The position numbers and the translations under genes were made by a program. Below the pieces are notes generated by a model that saw nothing but the letters and a program-made list of their open reading frames with translations, ran no database searches and was not told where the DNA came from. From assembly GCA_022376515.1 (NCBI GenBank), contig WTXI01000002.1, positions 1,240,001 to 1,304,000 of the forward strand: a DNA stretch of 64,000 nucleotides, given 5' to 3'. Positions 1 through 12,610 of this stretch are shown here, in pieces. This stretch comes from Lactifluus volemus. Its lineage: Eukaryota; Basidiomycota; Agaricomycetes; Russulales; Russulaceae. The stretch's first letter is position 1. The number at the start of each line of letters is the position of its first letter.

Positions 1-540
1 ACGCCGCCTGAACTAAATATTGTGATTGGATGCACTGTATACGTTTATGGAACGTCCTCCGCCGCGTTGATGGCGACGATGCTTGCGCCCACGACCACAC
101 AGAACAATACCCATTCTTGTCGCTGCCGCCTTGTTCTCCTCTCGGACTGTTTTATTGTTGCAATTTGTCTGTTATCTATTGCCTCGCACCTCGCCACTTG
201 TACTCCTCTCCCCCTTTCTCGTAGCATTAGGTTCCTGGTGGACACGGTGTTTTCATAGCTGCTGATCCTTGTATGATGGAATAACAAATGTGTTTCCTTG
301 CTCAAATATGTTATTATTTCGTGGGTGACGAAATGACACGGTCATCGGTTCAAATAAATGTCACTCGCGAGGTGTGGTGAAAAAGGCTGAAGCGCTGCCG
401 CGACAAAAACAAACAGGTCAGTCACGCCATTAGCCGAGATTTCGACGCGGCCATATTCCCGGGAAAGTTGAACAATGAGGTTGAAACACCCCTATCTCTC
501 TTTTTAATTGATTCAACCTGACATGCTTCTCTACCACTGA
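1..540. other. No supported gene
   Basis: Short overlapping reading frames occur on both strands here, but none has recognisable domains or convincing splice sites. The stretch probably holds the 3' flank of kynurenine 3-monooxygenase and the edge of a gene outside the window. Confidence 0.5.
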
Positions 541-2432
<1,892 letters not shown>

Positions 2433-3245
2433 GGTGAGAGAGTTCGTGTTGGAGGATATGGCACCACGACCGACCTTGACATCGCGTTGCTCGATGCCGG
2501 TCGCATTTCTGGGGGCCCATCAAGATCTCCGCGGCAAACACGGATCAACCGGCCCGTACTGGTTCACTCTGTCCTGCGGCGGTACCACGGCAAAAAACAT
2601 GTGCTCCTCTCCTGTTCCGTTACAGTTACATTAGCTCCTAGTCCTATCTATCTCCAATTCCTCGGCTAACATTAATTTTTTTTTTACCAATGAACTGGCT
2701 GAATAATAACCGAATGTCATTGATCCCTGAATATTTCCTCAGTTCAGTTCCCAACCATGACTCGGAACGGCCTTGATCAGATAACCGAATATCCTTATTT
2801 TGTGATTGATGATGATGGACACGAAATCGGACAGGTGATGGGACAGGTGACGTCGCAGTGTAACTAACTGCGCGGAACCAGACAACTACGATCAGCATTC
2901 GTAGTCCTGATTCCGTGGACAATACTAATGATAGTAGCCCAATGGGTGGGTGTAACCTCCCTCGCAACAAGATTCCATTCATGATCTGCAATGACAGCGG
3001 GTCACTGACTGACTGACTGACAGGATGTTGTTACAAACTGTAATAGGTGGTGTCATGGGGGTTTGTGGAATGGACCGCACCAGATCGGAAAGGAACCAGA
3101 CCAGACTAGACCAGATCAGACCAGACCACCCGTTGCTTTAAAATTCATTATTTTCGCGATTTGCCGACCAAGGGCACATGCGCATACATCCCATAATTAT
3201 AAACTGGTCCACGCATACATTCACCCGACTTAATCGCGCACAATA
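2433..3245. promoter_or_regulatory. Shared upstream region of BNA4 and BNA5
   Basis: This 813-base gap separates two divergent kynurenine-pathway genes. It holds a TGACGT half-site of the ATF/CREB type (2848-2853), a run of GACT units at about 3004-3022, and a cluster of CCAGA-type repeats at about 3078-3128. A shared, co-regulated promoter is inferred from the arrangement; no TATA box stands out. Confidence 0.5.
3004..3128. repeat. GACT microsatellite and CCAGA/CCAGAT short repeats
   Basis: About five GACT units occur near 3004-3022. Roughly 55 bases later a block made of repeated ACCAGA, ACTAGA and ATCAGA pentamer or hexamer units runs from about 3078 to 3128, ending about 115 bases before the kynureninase start. 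These may be plain microsatellites or repeated binding sites. Confidence 0.7.
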
Positions 3246-5146
3246 ATGCAATCTCCTTTTGACGCTCCTTTTCGCCACCGTTTTGTTATCCCCACTAATC
3301 ACGACGTTGGCGCGTCGCGTGTCAAAGGTCCGTAATCCTCCACCTTTCAATCAATTTGCTTCCGCACTCCCGAAAATATCAAACGCGCCCATTAAATCTT
3401 CGCCCTGAACCCGCAGGCGAAGAACCTTGCACTTATCTATGTGGTAACTCTCTCGGCCTTCTTCCAAAAGCTTCAGAAGCGCTAGTTCAGGAGGAATTTC
3501 GCGTATGGGGTTCCAGGAAAGCGCCCTAACCCGCCCCAATTCATTTCTCCAAGCATGTAGTTGACCGCCCTGTTTTCATCTTCGCAGGGCTGTTCTCGGA
3601 CATCACGATCATCCCCATGGAAGGGAGTGGATGAATATCACTGATCATGTCAACCCTCTCCTCGCTGAGCTTTTAGGTAATTCCCAAGTTTTCCTCGCGG
3701 TGCTGCTCTTTGCTACCCCTTCTGCATTGACTTGAACAAAGGCGCCCGCGAGGCTGAAGTCGCCTGCATGGGAACTCTGACGGCCAACTTGCATCTTATG
3801 ATGAATACATTTTATAAGCCTACCCCCGACCGGTACAAATTACTCTGCGAGGGCAAGGCTTTCCCATCCGATCAGGTGGTTCATTCCTCTTGATATATTT
3901 TTTTACGTTGTTCTCCCATGTTTTCTAACGCCGCACTTGTCAAAGTACGCCTTTGCATCCCAGGTAAAACTACATGGGTTCGATCCTAAAGATGCCATCA
4001 TTGAGATGTTCCCCCGCCAAGGGGAATTCTTCCTTCGAGAAGAGGATATTTTGGAAGTAATAGAAAAACAGGGCTCTTCTATTACCCTTGCCATTTTCAG
4101 CGGAGTGCAGTATTACACGGGACAGTGGTTCCCAATGCCATCGATCACAAAGGCAGCTAAAGCTCAGGTGAGTTTTTTTTTTTTTTTCGTTCAGGCGCGG
4201 TCTTACCCGGGCCCGGGTGCTATCAATGTCCGGGAAAAGGACGTTCTATTTCCTTGTATTGCCTTTACGTACCAGTCTTGCTGATCGGTATCAAACGCAG
4301 GGATGTATTTGTGGATGGGACCTCGCCCACGCAATCGGAAATGTTCCTCTGTCCCTTCACGATTGGGACGTTGACTGGGCAGTATGGTGCAGCTACAAAT
4401 ATTTAAATTCAGGTCCTGGGGGCATCGCCGGCCTGTACGTCCACGAGAGATGGAACCAAGAAATACCAAGGTGCCGCAGCTTCACGCCCTTTCTGACTCA
4501 TGTCACCGATCCCCCTGTCATCCCACACATTGTTGTTCTGCTGGCCGTCTGACGCACCGTCCGGGTTCGTATACTGACGTGACTCGATTAAAGATACGCG
4601 GGTTGGTGGGGTCATGACCCCTCGACACGTTTTCTCATGCCACCAATTTTCTCCCCTATTCAAGGTGCACAAGGATTGCAGATGTCAAACCCGTCTGTCC
4701 TCGGTGTCGCCTCTCTTCTGGGCTCCCTCCGGCTGTTCAAAGAAGCTGGGATGGTGGAACGTTTACGGGTGCGCTCCGTCGAACTTACGGCACATCTTGA
4801 GAGACTCCTGGTTCGGTCGGCTTACTTTGTACCCCCGCACGATGCCGCCGTGAGAATGTACCTGTGCACCAGTTCGACGGACCCCGCTCAACACCGTCGT
4901 CCCGCTTTTACTATTATCACACCTCCGCTGCGAATTCTCGCGGCTCGCAGCTCTCCCTTTCATTCTTCTCGTCGGATACAGAGCTCATGCCGAAGGTTCA
5001 CGAGGGGCTTCACTCTTACGGCGTAATTGGGGATGCCAGGCGCCCCGATGTATCAGACTGGCTCCCATAGCCTTGTACAACACCATCCAGGATTGCGAGA
5101 ACGCAGCGACGTATTAGAGGAAGTTCTCACAGCGCTTGACAATTAA
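3246..5146 (+). CDS. BNA5: Kynureninase (3' part with apparent frameshifts)
   Basis: PLP enzyme that cleaves 3-hydroxykynurenine to 3-hydroxyanthranilate and alanine in de novo NAD synthesis. Exon 1 (3246-3327) ends within VGASRVKG and joins exon 2 at 3417, which carries the family motif [13 protein letters not shown]. Later exons contain [34 protein letters not shown] and the PLP-lysine region [13 protein letters not shown]. The last exon (from about 4600) carries [19 protein letters not shown] and, after frame changes, [23 protein letters not shown] and [15 protein letters not shown]. Three single-base losses are needed to follow the protein: near 4925-4929, 5051 and 5098. Without them the frame stops early, so it is either damaged or misread here. 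It is divergent from BNA4 and tail-to-tail with BNA7 (47 bases between stop codons). Confidence 0.92.
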
Positions 5147-5193
5147 AGTCATGACACGGCAGCATCACACAGCGCATGAAATATCGAAATGTA

Positions 5194-6112
5194 TCATTTT
5201 TTCCAGGTACTTGATATGAAGTCTCCTACAATCCGAATAAAAATTTCTGACAGAAAAATTCCATTGTGTTCGTCCTCCAGATCTTCCCAGTTTTTTAACA
5301 CATGACCCGCCTCCGGAAGGCCGTCTTCTTGAAGACACCGCAAGTGTTCGTACATGGTCTGGCTTTGACGCATGTCTACTAAGGTGTCCCCTTTTGAATG
5401 AATAATAATCCATGAAATGTGGTTTGCCCCCTCGCGGAGAGGCATCCTTGTGGCCAAATATTGGTCGTAAGTTGGCAAATTGCCGAAAGTATCGACGATG
5501 AACCAATCGCGATATGTTGGAAAGGATTTCAATAAGGTATCGATGTCATAGATACCTTCCGAAAGGACGACCCCACGAACTGCCTGTAAAAGTGACTCAG
5601 AAGGCATCAGGGACGGTTCCGACGAGTCGAGCAGTATGCAGGTTAGCATGTGTGCACTACAGCTGTGACCCATGAGGAATATTTGATTTGGATCATATGG
5701 CAGGAATTGGCATTCTTGGGGCCCGGACCAGGAAAGTACGAAATTGAGCAGCTGGAGGATGTCCTGCGCATGGGTGGGGTGCCGCAACTTGTTTTCCAGA
5801 TTGGTCAACCGATAGTTCGGGACGATAATCGAACATGACGTGTGCGCTGCAAGGCTGCGCGCGAGGGCCCTATGATCCATCTTGTCTTCACTGGATTTGT
5901 CATCATACACCGCATAAGTTATATACGGTGCGCAGTCGCAGACGCAGCCCTAATAAGACTTACGAACGCCAAGCACCGCCATGCACAAAGCAAATAAGTG
6001 GTGCCCCAACCGCTGCTTGGGGTATCACTTGACTTGGAACAAACAAGTCAAATCTGTGGAGTGGGTGCAGGTTGGGAGAAGACACGTAGGGTATATCCAA
6101 AAATTCGTTCAT
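5194..6112 (-). CDS. BNA7: Kynurenine formamidase (arylformamidase)
   Basis: Alpha/beta hydrolase that removes formate from N-formylkynurenine, the step before kynurenine 3-monooxygenase. Exon 1 (6112-5964) starts MNEFLDIPYVSSPNLHPLHR and ends with the oxyanion-hole motif FVHGGAWRS. A 73-base intron (5963-5891, gtaagt to ccag) joins it to EDKMDHRALARSLAAHTS. The nucleophile elbow is GHSCSAHM (usual GHSxGAH in this family, here Ser-Ala in place of Gly-Ala). VVLSEGIYDIDTLL and TYRDWFIVDTFG are typical of fungal BNA7. An Asp in HSKGDTLVD and His in DEHNG could complete the triad. The spliced protein is about 281 residues, normal for the family, with no frameshift seen. Its 3' end nearly meets that of kynureninase, and its 5' end faces PMP3 across 168 bases. 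Confidence 0.9.
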
Positions 6113-6280
6113 GAGTGGTGATGGTAAAGCTTTAATTTGGCATACACAGATCAGACGACATCAGACGACAGGTCTCCCTCGTGTCGTGACGTCATCCTTG
6201 GAATCCCGATGTGTTATATAAGATTGTGCAATGGTGAATGACCAACACGCACTTTGAACAATAACCTCACACTTGCAATA
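6113..6280. promoter_or_regulatory. Divergent promoter of BNA7 and PMP3
   Basis: The 168-base gap between two divergent start codons holds a perfect palindromic CRE/ATF site TGACGTCA (6187-6194) and a TATA box TATATAA (6215-6221), about 60 bases before the PMP3 start. A direct repeat ATCAGACGAC occurs twice at about 6151-6170. The TATA position suits PMP3; control of BNA7 by the same site is inference. Confidence 0.65.
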
Positions 6281-6845
6281 ATGCCTATGACCGGCTCCGA
6301 CATCCTTAAAGTGCGTTTTTTCCCCCTCCTACCATTCCGCTAGTCACCTCATATACGCCCCTCTCAATTGTTGTCTTCCAGATCATGTTCGTTCTCTCTC
6401 AAACCTTCCGCTTCGGCGTTGTCTCCTTTTCCTGAACGACTTTTTTTTTAGCTGCGCCTTTTTTATCCCACCCTTGGGGGTGTTTTTGGAACGCGGGTGC
6501 GGCGCTGATTTCGTACGTCCCTTCAACCTTTCGATTCCAGCTTCTCCAGTTTTTTAAAATGTTTTTGCCTCGCAACAGTTAATCAACATTCTCCTCGTAT
6601 GTGTTCATTCGTTGGAAGACACATTCCGTTTAAAATACTAACGTTTTTCCGCTTTCAATGTCTCATAGACAATTTTGGGTTGGATGTATGCATTTATCTC
6701 TGTCGTTTTCCTCACCGCTGACACGTTTCTCTCCTCTTAGCCCTGGTATCATCCATGGTATGCAACGACGCACACATGCGTTGATTCAATTAATACTCAC
6801 AATACCGTCTTATGTGCAGCGCTTTATATTATCCTCAAATATTGA
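6281..6845 (+). CDS. PMP3: Plasma membrane proteolipid 3 (PMP3 / UPF0057)
   Basis: Very small hydrophobic plasma-membrane protein that supports membrane potential and salt tolerance in yeast and plants. Splicing seven exons gives 57 residues, exactly the family form: MPMTGSDILK, then IICAFFIPPLGVFLERGCG, ADF, LINILL, TILGWIPGIIHALY and IILKY. Exons: 6281-6310, 6382-6386, 6452-6512, 6579-6596, 6669-6685, 6741-6757, 6820-6845. Exon 2 is only five bases (ATCAT); without it the frame and the second Ile of KII are lost. Donors are gtgcgt, gttcgt, gtacgt, gtatgt, gtatgc and gtatgc, and all acceptors end in AG. Two predicted membrane helices cover residues 8-28 and 33-54. The open frame never exceeds 21 codons, so a plain ORF search misses it. 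Confidence 0.9.
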
Positions 6846-6990
6846 GGTTGAACAGATGCCACGCGCTTCCATTCGAATTTTCTTGTAATTGTATAGATTT
6901 GGCTTGTAATCGCGTCATTTTGTATTCGCCATTTATTTGACCGGGCATCATTTAATTCTCCTGTGAGACCGTAAATCTGTCTGTATACAA
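6846..6990. other. Convergent 3' region of PMP3 and GCD6
   Basis: Short AT-rich spacer between convergent genes, which must hold both polyadenylation regions. No gene is visible. Confidence 0.5.
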
Positions 6991-9715
6991 TCAGTCTCCG
7001 CTGCTGTCTTCGCTCCCTGATGATCGCGCATCCTCGCTGTCGTCATCCTCGCTATCTTGTTCATTAAATTGGTGAATCATGCGTGCGCCAACAATCCGTG
7101 TCTTCTGAATGTTCTCTAACAGGGCGCTAATCTTAACGCCCTCGCCTTTGGCTTCTGGTTGGGCGTACCAACGACGAATGTGCTCTTCTTCCACAATATC
7201 ATTTTGATAAAGTGCCGCAAGTATTTGGCCAAACAAGTGAACCCGGGTGGAGGATGCGCATGGTACTGTCGAGGCACACGACAATCAGGGCGTCATTTTG
7301 GAGGCAAGGTGTGGATTTACCTGCAAGATTGAAACAGTTTCCACGCCGTCCACGCCGCCAATCAGGTTGATCAACTCCCCCCATCGATCCACCCATTTCT
7401 TGATCTCTACTCGCTGCGGCACGGCGCCTTCAACGAGAGGAATCATCTCCACGATGCCGGCAACGACAGCTTCACGTACGCGGCGCAGAGGCACATTGCT
7501 CACCATACGCAGCGTCTTGAGCTCAATGCTCGCATCCCCGAGTGAGTGGCCCTCCGAGAACGCCCGATCGAGCGATAGGCGGACTTCCGTCTTGAACTCT
7601 TGCTCACCAGCTGTGCTAGCTCCGACAGGAAGGGACGTGGCAGAGGACGCTACAGAGGCGCTTTGCGACGCATATTCGTCGTCGTCCGATTCGGGCGACA
7701 TTTCCGCGTCTGAGGTGACGGAACCAGGGTCGGATGGTACGAGATCGGCAAAGTCATCACCTAGACACCGTTATGTAGATGCCGTACGACCTTAGCACAC
7801 AGACGGGAACATACCTAATCGCATCAGTCGCATGTTATTGAAAGACTCCAGCTTGTCATCTCCATCTTCGTCTCCCTCCTGGGCGACTCTCCGGGGCCAC
7901 ACAAAAGCGTCAGAATCGGGACCCAAGCTCTGCGAGAGGAAAGACTGGTCTGCACATGCAGTGGGGCGCTCAGCATCGAGTGTGGTATCATGAAAGGCGC
8001 GGTGAGAAATGCGCACCTTGCTCTGCCTCCTCGAATTCCGAGTCGGCATCACTTTCGTCGCTCTCACCTTCAACGAGTTCCCCGGCCATCGGAACAGGCT
8101 TTTCTTTCGCCTCGATACCCTTTCAAACGGCCTGAGGACTGTGCCTTGTCCGAGCTTGACACCATCCGCCACGAGTGAGCCCCGTGCTATTCGGCTACCC
8201 TCGCCAATTCGCACCCCAGTGCCGACAATGCAGCTCTCGAGGGTGCAATTCGGACCTATCTCTACGTCGTCGAAGATGTATGCGTTGCGCAAGACGGACC
8301 CAGCTCCGATGGAGCATCGAACCCCGATAGTCGACGCGATGACCTGTGCCTCGTCGTGCACCTGAGTCGAGGGTCCTATGAGCGTATTGTTGCCGATCTT
8401 GCATGTTCTGCAAGCCTTATCAAGTTGTGTCATTTGTGGCGTATTCGGCCACTGACCGAGAGAGGATGACAGAATTGTCTTTGGGGATGTACTTGTTGCC
8501 GCGTAGATGGTCGTAAGCATGTTCACCTGGGTGGTTGTCATCGGGTACCAGTGGGTATGTCCAGCGGGATAGGATATCCTTGCTAAATGTGCGTGTGAAT
8601 GGCAACTCGGGTCCACCACAACTGGGGTGAATGCGCACCTGATGGCGTCATAACTACGAGTGTCCTGTACCCGTGCGGCGTAACCTTCCTTTACAACATA
8701 ACAATATATGTTCTTCATGAGTAGATCCGAGGTGAGAATGCCGTGCACAAAGTCCCGTCTGATGTCGCCATAATCAAAGTTGTCTTGGAACAGTGACGGT
8801 ACCTGCCCAACTGATTACTCAATCACGTAAACACCAGAACGACGTCAGCGTGCCTCGAGAGCGCAGACATCAATTGAACAATCGATAAGGTCATTGCGAA
8901 TCTCAATGTTCGGGTGGGTCTCGAGGACGTCTCGGGGAACTTTGACAACTCTTTTGAGAGGATAACCCATGACTGGTTCATAGTGCAGACATTCTGCGGT
9001 ATCGTGATCCAACACAAACACCGCAGAGTCACCTTTGGACCTCGATGCATTATTCGTCAGTTCTACAATCTTAGCTACATTTAAGGCAGTCACTCACCTC
9101 GTCCGATGAGCTGTCCCACTCTCCTTCACGACCATAGTCATAATGGCGTCTTTGTTAGTTTTTCTCCGCTCCTTGTGTTTGCGGACAACCTCATCTATGC
9201 TGATGTTGCTAACCAAGTCACCATAGACGAGGACGAAGTCGCTAGTAATGATGCCGTGTGTGTATATATCGCGCATCGCGTCCCCTGGGGAAAACGTCTC
9301 CTTGGCTATCAGAACGGGCACGATCTTTAAACCGGTCGATGGATGCGACCATTTAGAATTCCTGTTAATGAAGTATTGGTGCGCGAGAAGGAGAATGAAC
9401 TAATATTGACTTACTGAATCGCCGCTTTTACTTGTTCAGCATGCGAGCGGCATATTACGAAAACCTCCTGTATGCCAGCGAGTGCAAGGCCCTCTAGCGT
9501 CCAGTCCAAGAGAGGGGCATTACATATAGGAAGTAGACACTGTCCAAACCATTCAGATGATACAGTGCATGGTATGGGAAGGCAAGGACCTTAGGTCGGT
9601 CAGCAGTCAAAGGTTTAAAACGCTTGTTAAAACTATCGGCAAGGATGACGGCTTGAAGCACTTCAGCCTCTTCATCTTCTGGATGTCCCCTACTCGTTGA
9701 GGGCTTTGATGGCAT
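6991..9715 (-). CDS. GCD6: Translation initiation factor eIF2B subunit epsilon
   Basis: Catalytic subunit of the guanine nucleotide exchange factor for eIF2, central to translation start and stress control. The N-terminal nucleotidyltransferase-like domain carries LQAVILADSFNKRFKPLTAD and, after an intron, CLLPICNAPLLDWTLEGLAL. The middle has DILSRWTYPLVPDDNHPG and a left-handed beta-helix (NNTLIGPSTQVHDEAQVI and IRIGEGSRIA-type hexapeptides near 8180-8400). The C-terminal W2 (HEAT-like) domain includes LFGQILAALYQNDIVEEE and an acidic tail DSEDDDSEDARSSGSED. One single-base loss is needed near 8113 to pass from PFERVS to EAKEKPVPMAGELVEG. Many short introns occur. The start MPSKPSTSRGHPEDEEAEVL fits the family. 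Confidence 0.92.
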
Positions 9716-10151
9716 GAGTCAAGTAAAGTCCATCACGTGAACACACGCCACACTTTTTGTGAAAAAGAGCAAATGTAGTAAACATATTCCCCTGCAACCA
9801 GAAGAGCCTTTATCTGACTCTAAGAACATGCACCAAACGCAACGATGACCCTAAGGGTAAAACAAAGGGAGGGTATCAAAAATGGGGAACTAGGGATTCT
9901 GTTATTAGCCAAATGAATTGGGACAGATCAAGTTTCGTTATGTCATAACCTCGTACTCACGAGTTAAGACAGAACAAGATCCGAGCGTAAACTATGCAAT
10001 ATAGGAGCAGGGTGAATCAGAGGAAAGAGAATGGACGTGGATATCCAAAAAAAAAAAGAGGCATAAAGACGGTTAGAAGATGAGAGGACGTAGGCCACAT
10101 TCTGCCACAATCATGATAGTCATTCGATGTTAAATACCCCTACATTCAACC
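9716..10151. other. Upstream region of GCD6 and 3' flank of the next gene
   Basis: No coding signal. It holds the promoter of the eIF2B epsilon gene (leftward) and the 3' flank of the low-complexity gene, with an A run at about 10048-10059. Confidence 0.5.
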
Positions 10152-11263
10152 TCACGCCGCTGCGGCCACAACGGGAACAACGGGCAGCGCTTCAGTCTTG
10201 GGTTCGGGAGCAGGCGCGGAATCGGAGTTATCCGCAGAGGTCGCGGTAGCGGGGTCTTCCAGAGGAGCAACGGGCGGAGGACTAGCAATTGTCGGAGGAT
10301 TCTCATCTACCTTCGCCGGAGGGGCCGCGTCATAGTTCTTGGGCTGAACATAAGTCCCAATCGCGAAGATAGTCGACGCCCAACTTTCACAGCAGCCTGC
10401 CGAGGTCGTTCCTCTCAGCTTTCTTCCCCTTTGACGATTCCTTCTGTAGAACTGTAAGAGCCAATTTAGAATATCCACAAGTTAAACCTACAGTTTCCTC
10501 ATTCGATACATCTGTAGTAGCAGCCGGCTCAGTGGAACTTTCAGCGGGCGCCTCTGTAGCAGGTGTACTGACGCATCCATGAACACCCAAGGAATAAAAT
10601 GCTATAAGTCAAATAACTTACGAAGCTTCTTCAGTAATCGCTTTAGAAGGGAAAACCGCTTCAGTCTTAGGTTGCTCTTCAGTGGAAGAAGGCTCGGTCT
10701 ACAGAAAACGTCAGAAAGGAACAACACAATTACACCTCATCTACCTTCGTGTCCTCCTTCCTCTCCTTCTCCTTCTTTGGGGTCTTCACGGGCTTCACCT
10801 TCTCGAGAAGCCTGATGAGGAGAGACGGGCTCTTTGGTACCTTCTGGGTTTCCGTAACAGTCGCTTCGGACTAATTGTCCGAACCGGTGAGGAAATTTAA
10901 GGAAGTATACTCATATAAAGCTGACAAATACGTACAGGTTTGGTGTCCTCGGTGGCAACCTCAGAGGCAGCTGTCGCAGCCTCGGGAGTAGGTTCCTAAG
11001 AAAAGGAGCGAGAAAATACGTTAGTATCGACGAGAAAACGAACAAACACGATGACCTACCTGAGTTCCTTCCGCTTGCGGAGGGACCTTTTATATGGGTC
11101 AGAAAACCAAAGAAAAAAGTCAAACATATAGAAACTTTACGGTAGCGGGGGGAGCTTCCTCAGTCTTGGAGGCCTCTGCAGTGGGGACAGAAGACTCAGG
11201 AGCAGAGGTGGGCTCAATAGGCTTAGCCTCTGCAGGAGTCGTGGCAGCTTCGGTAGAAGACAT
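10152..11263 (-). CDS. Low-complexity Ala/Glu/Pro/Thr-rich protein with a KVGRR motif
   Basis: Function unknown. The start MSSTEAATTPAEAKPIEP is followed by a string of short exons, each a Pro-Thr-Glu-Ala-rich block separated by introns of about 50-60 bases: EPTPEAATAASEVATEDTK, TEPSSTEEQPKTEAVFPSK, STPATEAPAESSTEPAAT. The only ordered-looking parts are a basic segment LLIRLLEKVKPVKTPKKEKE (exon near 10760-10850) and the short motif KVGRRLSSRLGLMFSP just before PPAKVDENPP. The C-terminus is Pro-Val-Ala-rich and ends VVPVVAAAA. Two single-base losses seem needed, near 10343 and 10410. I recall similar basic motifs in low-complexity basidiomycete proteins but cannot name a family. It is probably disordered and could act in lipid or cytoskeletal binding through its basic motif; that is speculation. 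Confidence 0.6.
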
Positions 11264-12610
11264 TACAAAATTGAGATAAGTGGTAACTATAAGGGAAGAA
11301 CAGTGAGATACGCGAACGAGGAAATGAGGACATGAAAGCAATACGAACGGGGAAGGTATTATAGATGAGGGAGAGAAGGGGAAGCTGTAGCCCACTAAGA
11401 GAAGAGAGGAGAGAGAAAAGAGGAAGAGAGAGGTGGTCCATTTAGCGGGCTTCCGCTCCCCTCTTATTCGTGTTTGGCTCCGCGCGCCGACCAAACAAAA
11501 AAGTGGCCAAAACTCTATTCATCCATACAACCCATATTTGGTTAATTGCTACCCCTTTGGTGAATTTTTTTTTTTTCCTTTCACCTCCATTCACTTTGGC
11601 TCACTGCACCTTCGAACCCCTCAGTTAAACACTCGTCTTGTCCATAGTCCATCCAGGTGATACAGTATTGATGGTGGCGAGAGACTTGATTTAAAATAAA
11701 ATAAAAAATGATATCATAAATTAGGCACAACGATGGTAACAAACAATCTCGGGAGAAGTACGCCCGATCACGCGTCGTCACTGTCTCGACCAATCACGCT
11801 GCCTGTCACAGATAATGGTGTCATTGTTCCCCCTTACCACAGGTGTCCCCTCCTCCCCTCTCGTAGCACACACGGGCACGGCTACCGAGCCCCACCGACT
11901 CCAACAAAGGGGCCATATGAGTGGTCCAAGGAAAGCACTTTATCGGGTTGTCGGCGCTAGCTTGGTTTATCCCGTGCCAGTTACGCACTCTTTATCGGCT
12001 ATCACGCGACCTTCTCTTCTCACGCTAAACCCGCCGACTGACCGAGGAGATCCATCGACCAAATACGTCAGGAACCCTTCATGTCGCACGGCCCCTCAAA
12101 GCGTCTCCTCGGCTCTCAACTCGAGCCCTTATCGTACTCATACCTCCTTGGGCATACTGTTATCCCGATGCTAGCTTCCTAAACCCCTCTCGTTTCATTC
12201 AGAGGCTAAATGATACCCTCCTGACATCGAATGAATTGACACCTTGGTCCTTCCATTATATCACAATCCCAATTTCATTTAGAAAATGGTCGTCCTCTTT
12301 TTCCGTCGGTTATCGATATTTGCGCTCCAATGTGGCGCAGTTTGACTTATCGATGCCATTACTGGCTCATAGTATCTCCGTCGGGTCGCTATCATAACTG
12401 CTAACTAGGGCCAAGCCCTCGACAATATGTTGTTCCCAAGGAGCGTAATTCGTAGTGAACTGGACAGTAGTAGTCTCGACAAATGGCTCGACTGTTTGTG
12501 GCCTCTTCACTGGGTGACTCGGAGTGTGTGGGAAGGACAACCGAATCTGGGACATCACATGGTGTCCGAGTATCACTATTTTTATATATGGGGATGGTGA
12601 TGCATAAATC
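11264..12610. other. Long gene-poor gap
   Basis: Between the low-complexity gene (leftward) and the 3' end of NOP2. Open frames here (for example 11815-12174 plus) have no family features and poor codon character. The part next to 11263 is purine/pyrimidine-skewed (a GA-rich tract at about 11365-11430), as expected of a fungal promoter with a CT-rich tract on the coding strand. Confidence 0.5.

Noticed and set aside
9493..9600. Frame change near the N-terminus of GCD6
   Set aside because: An intron starting gtcctt after RPK and ending gacag restores CLLPICNAPLLDW without any lost base.
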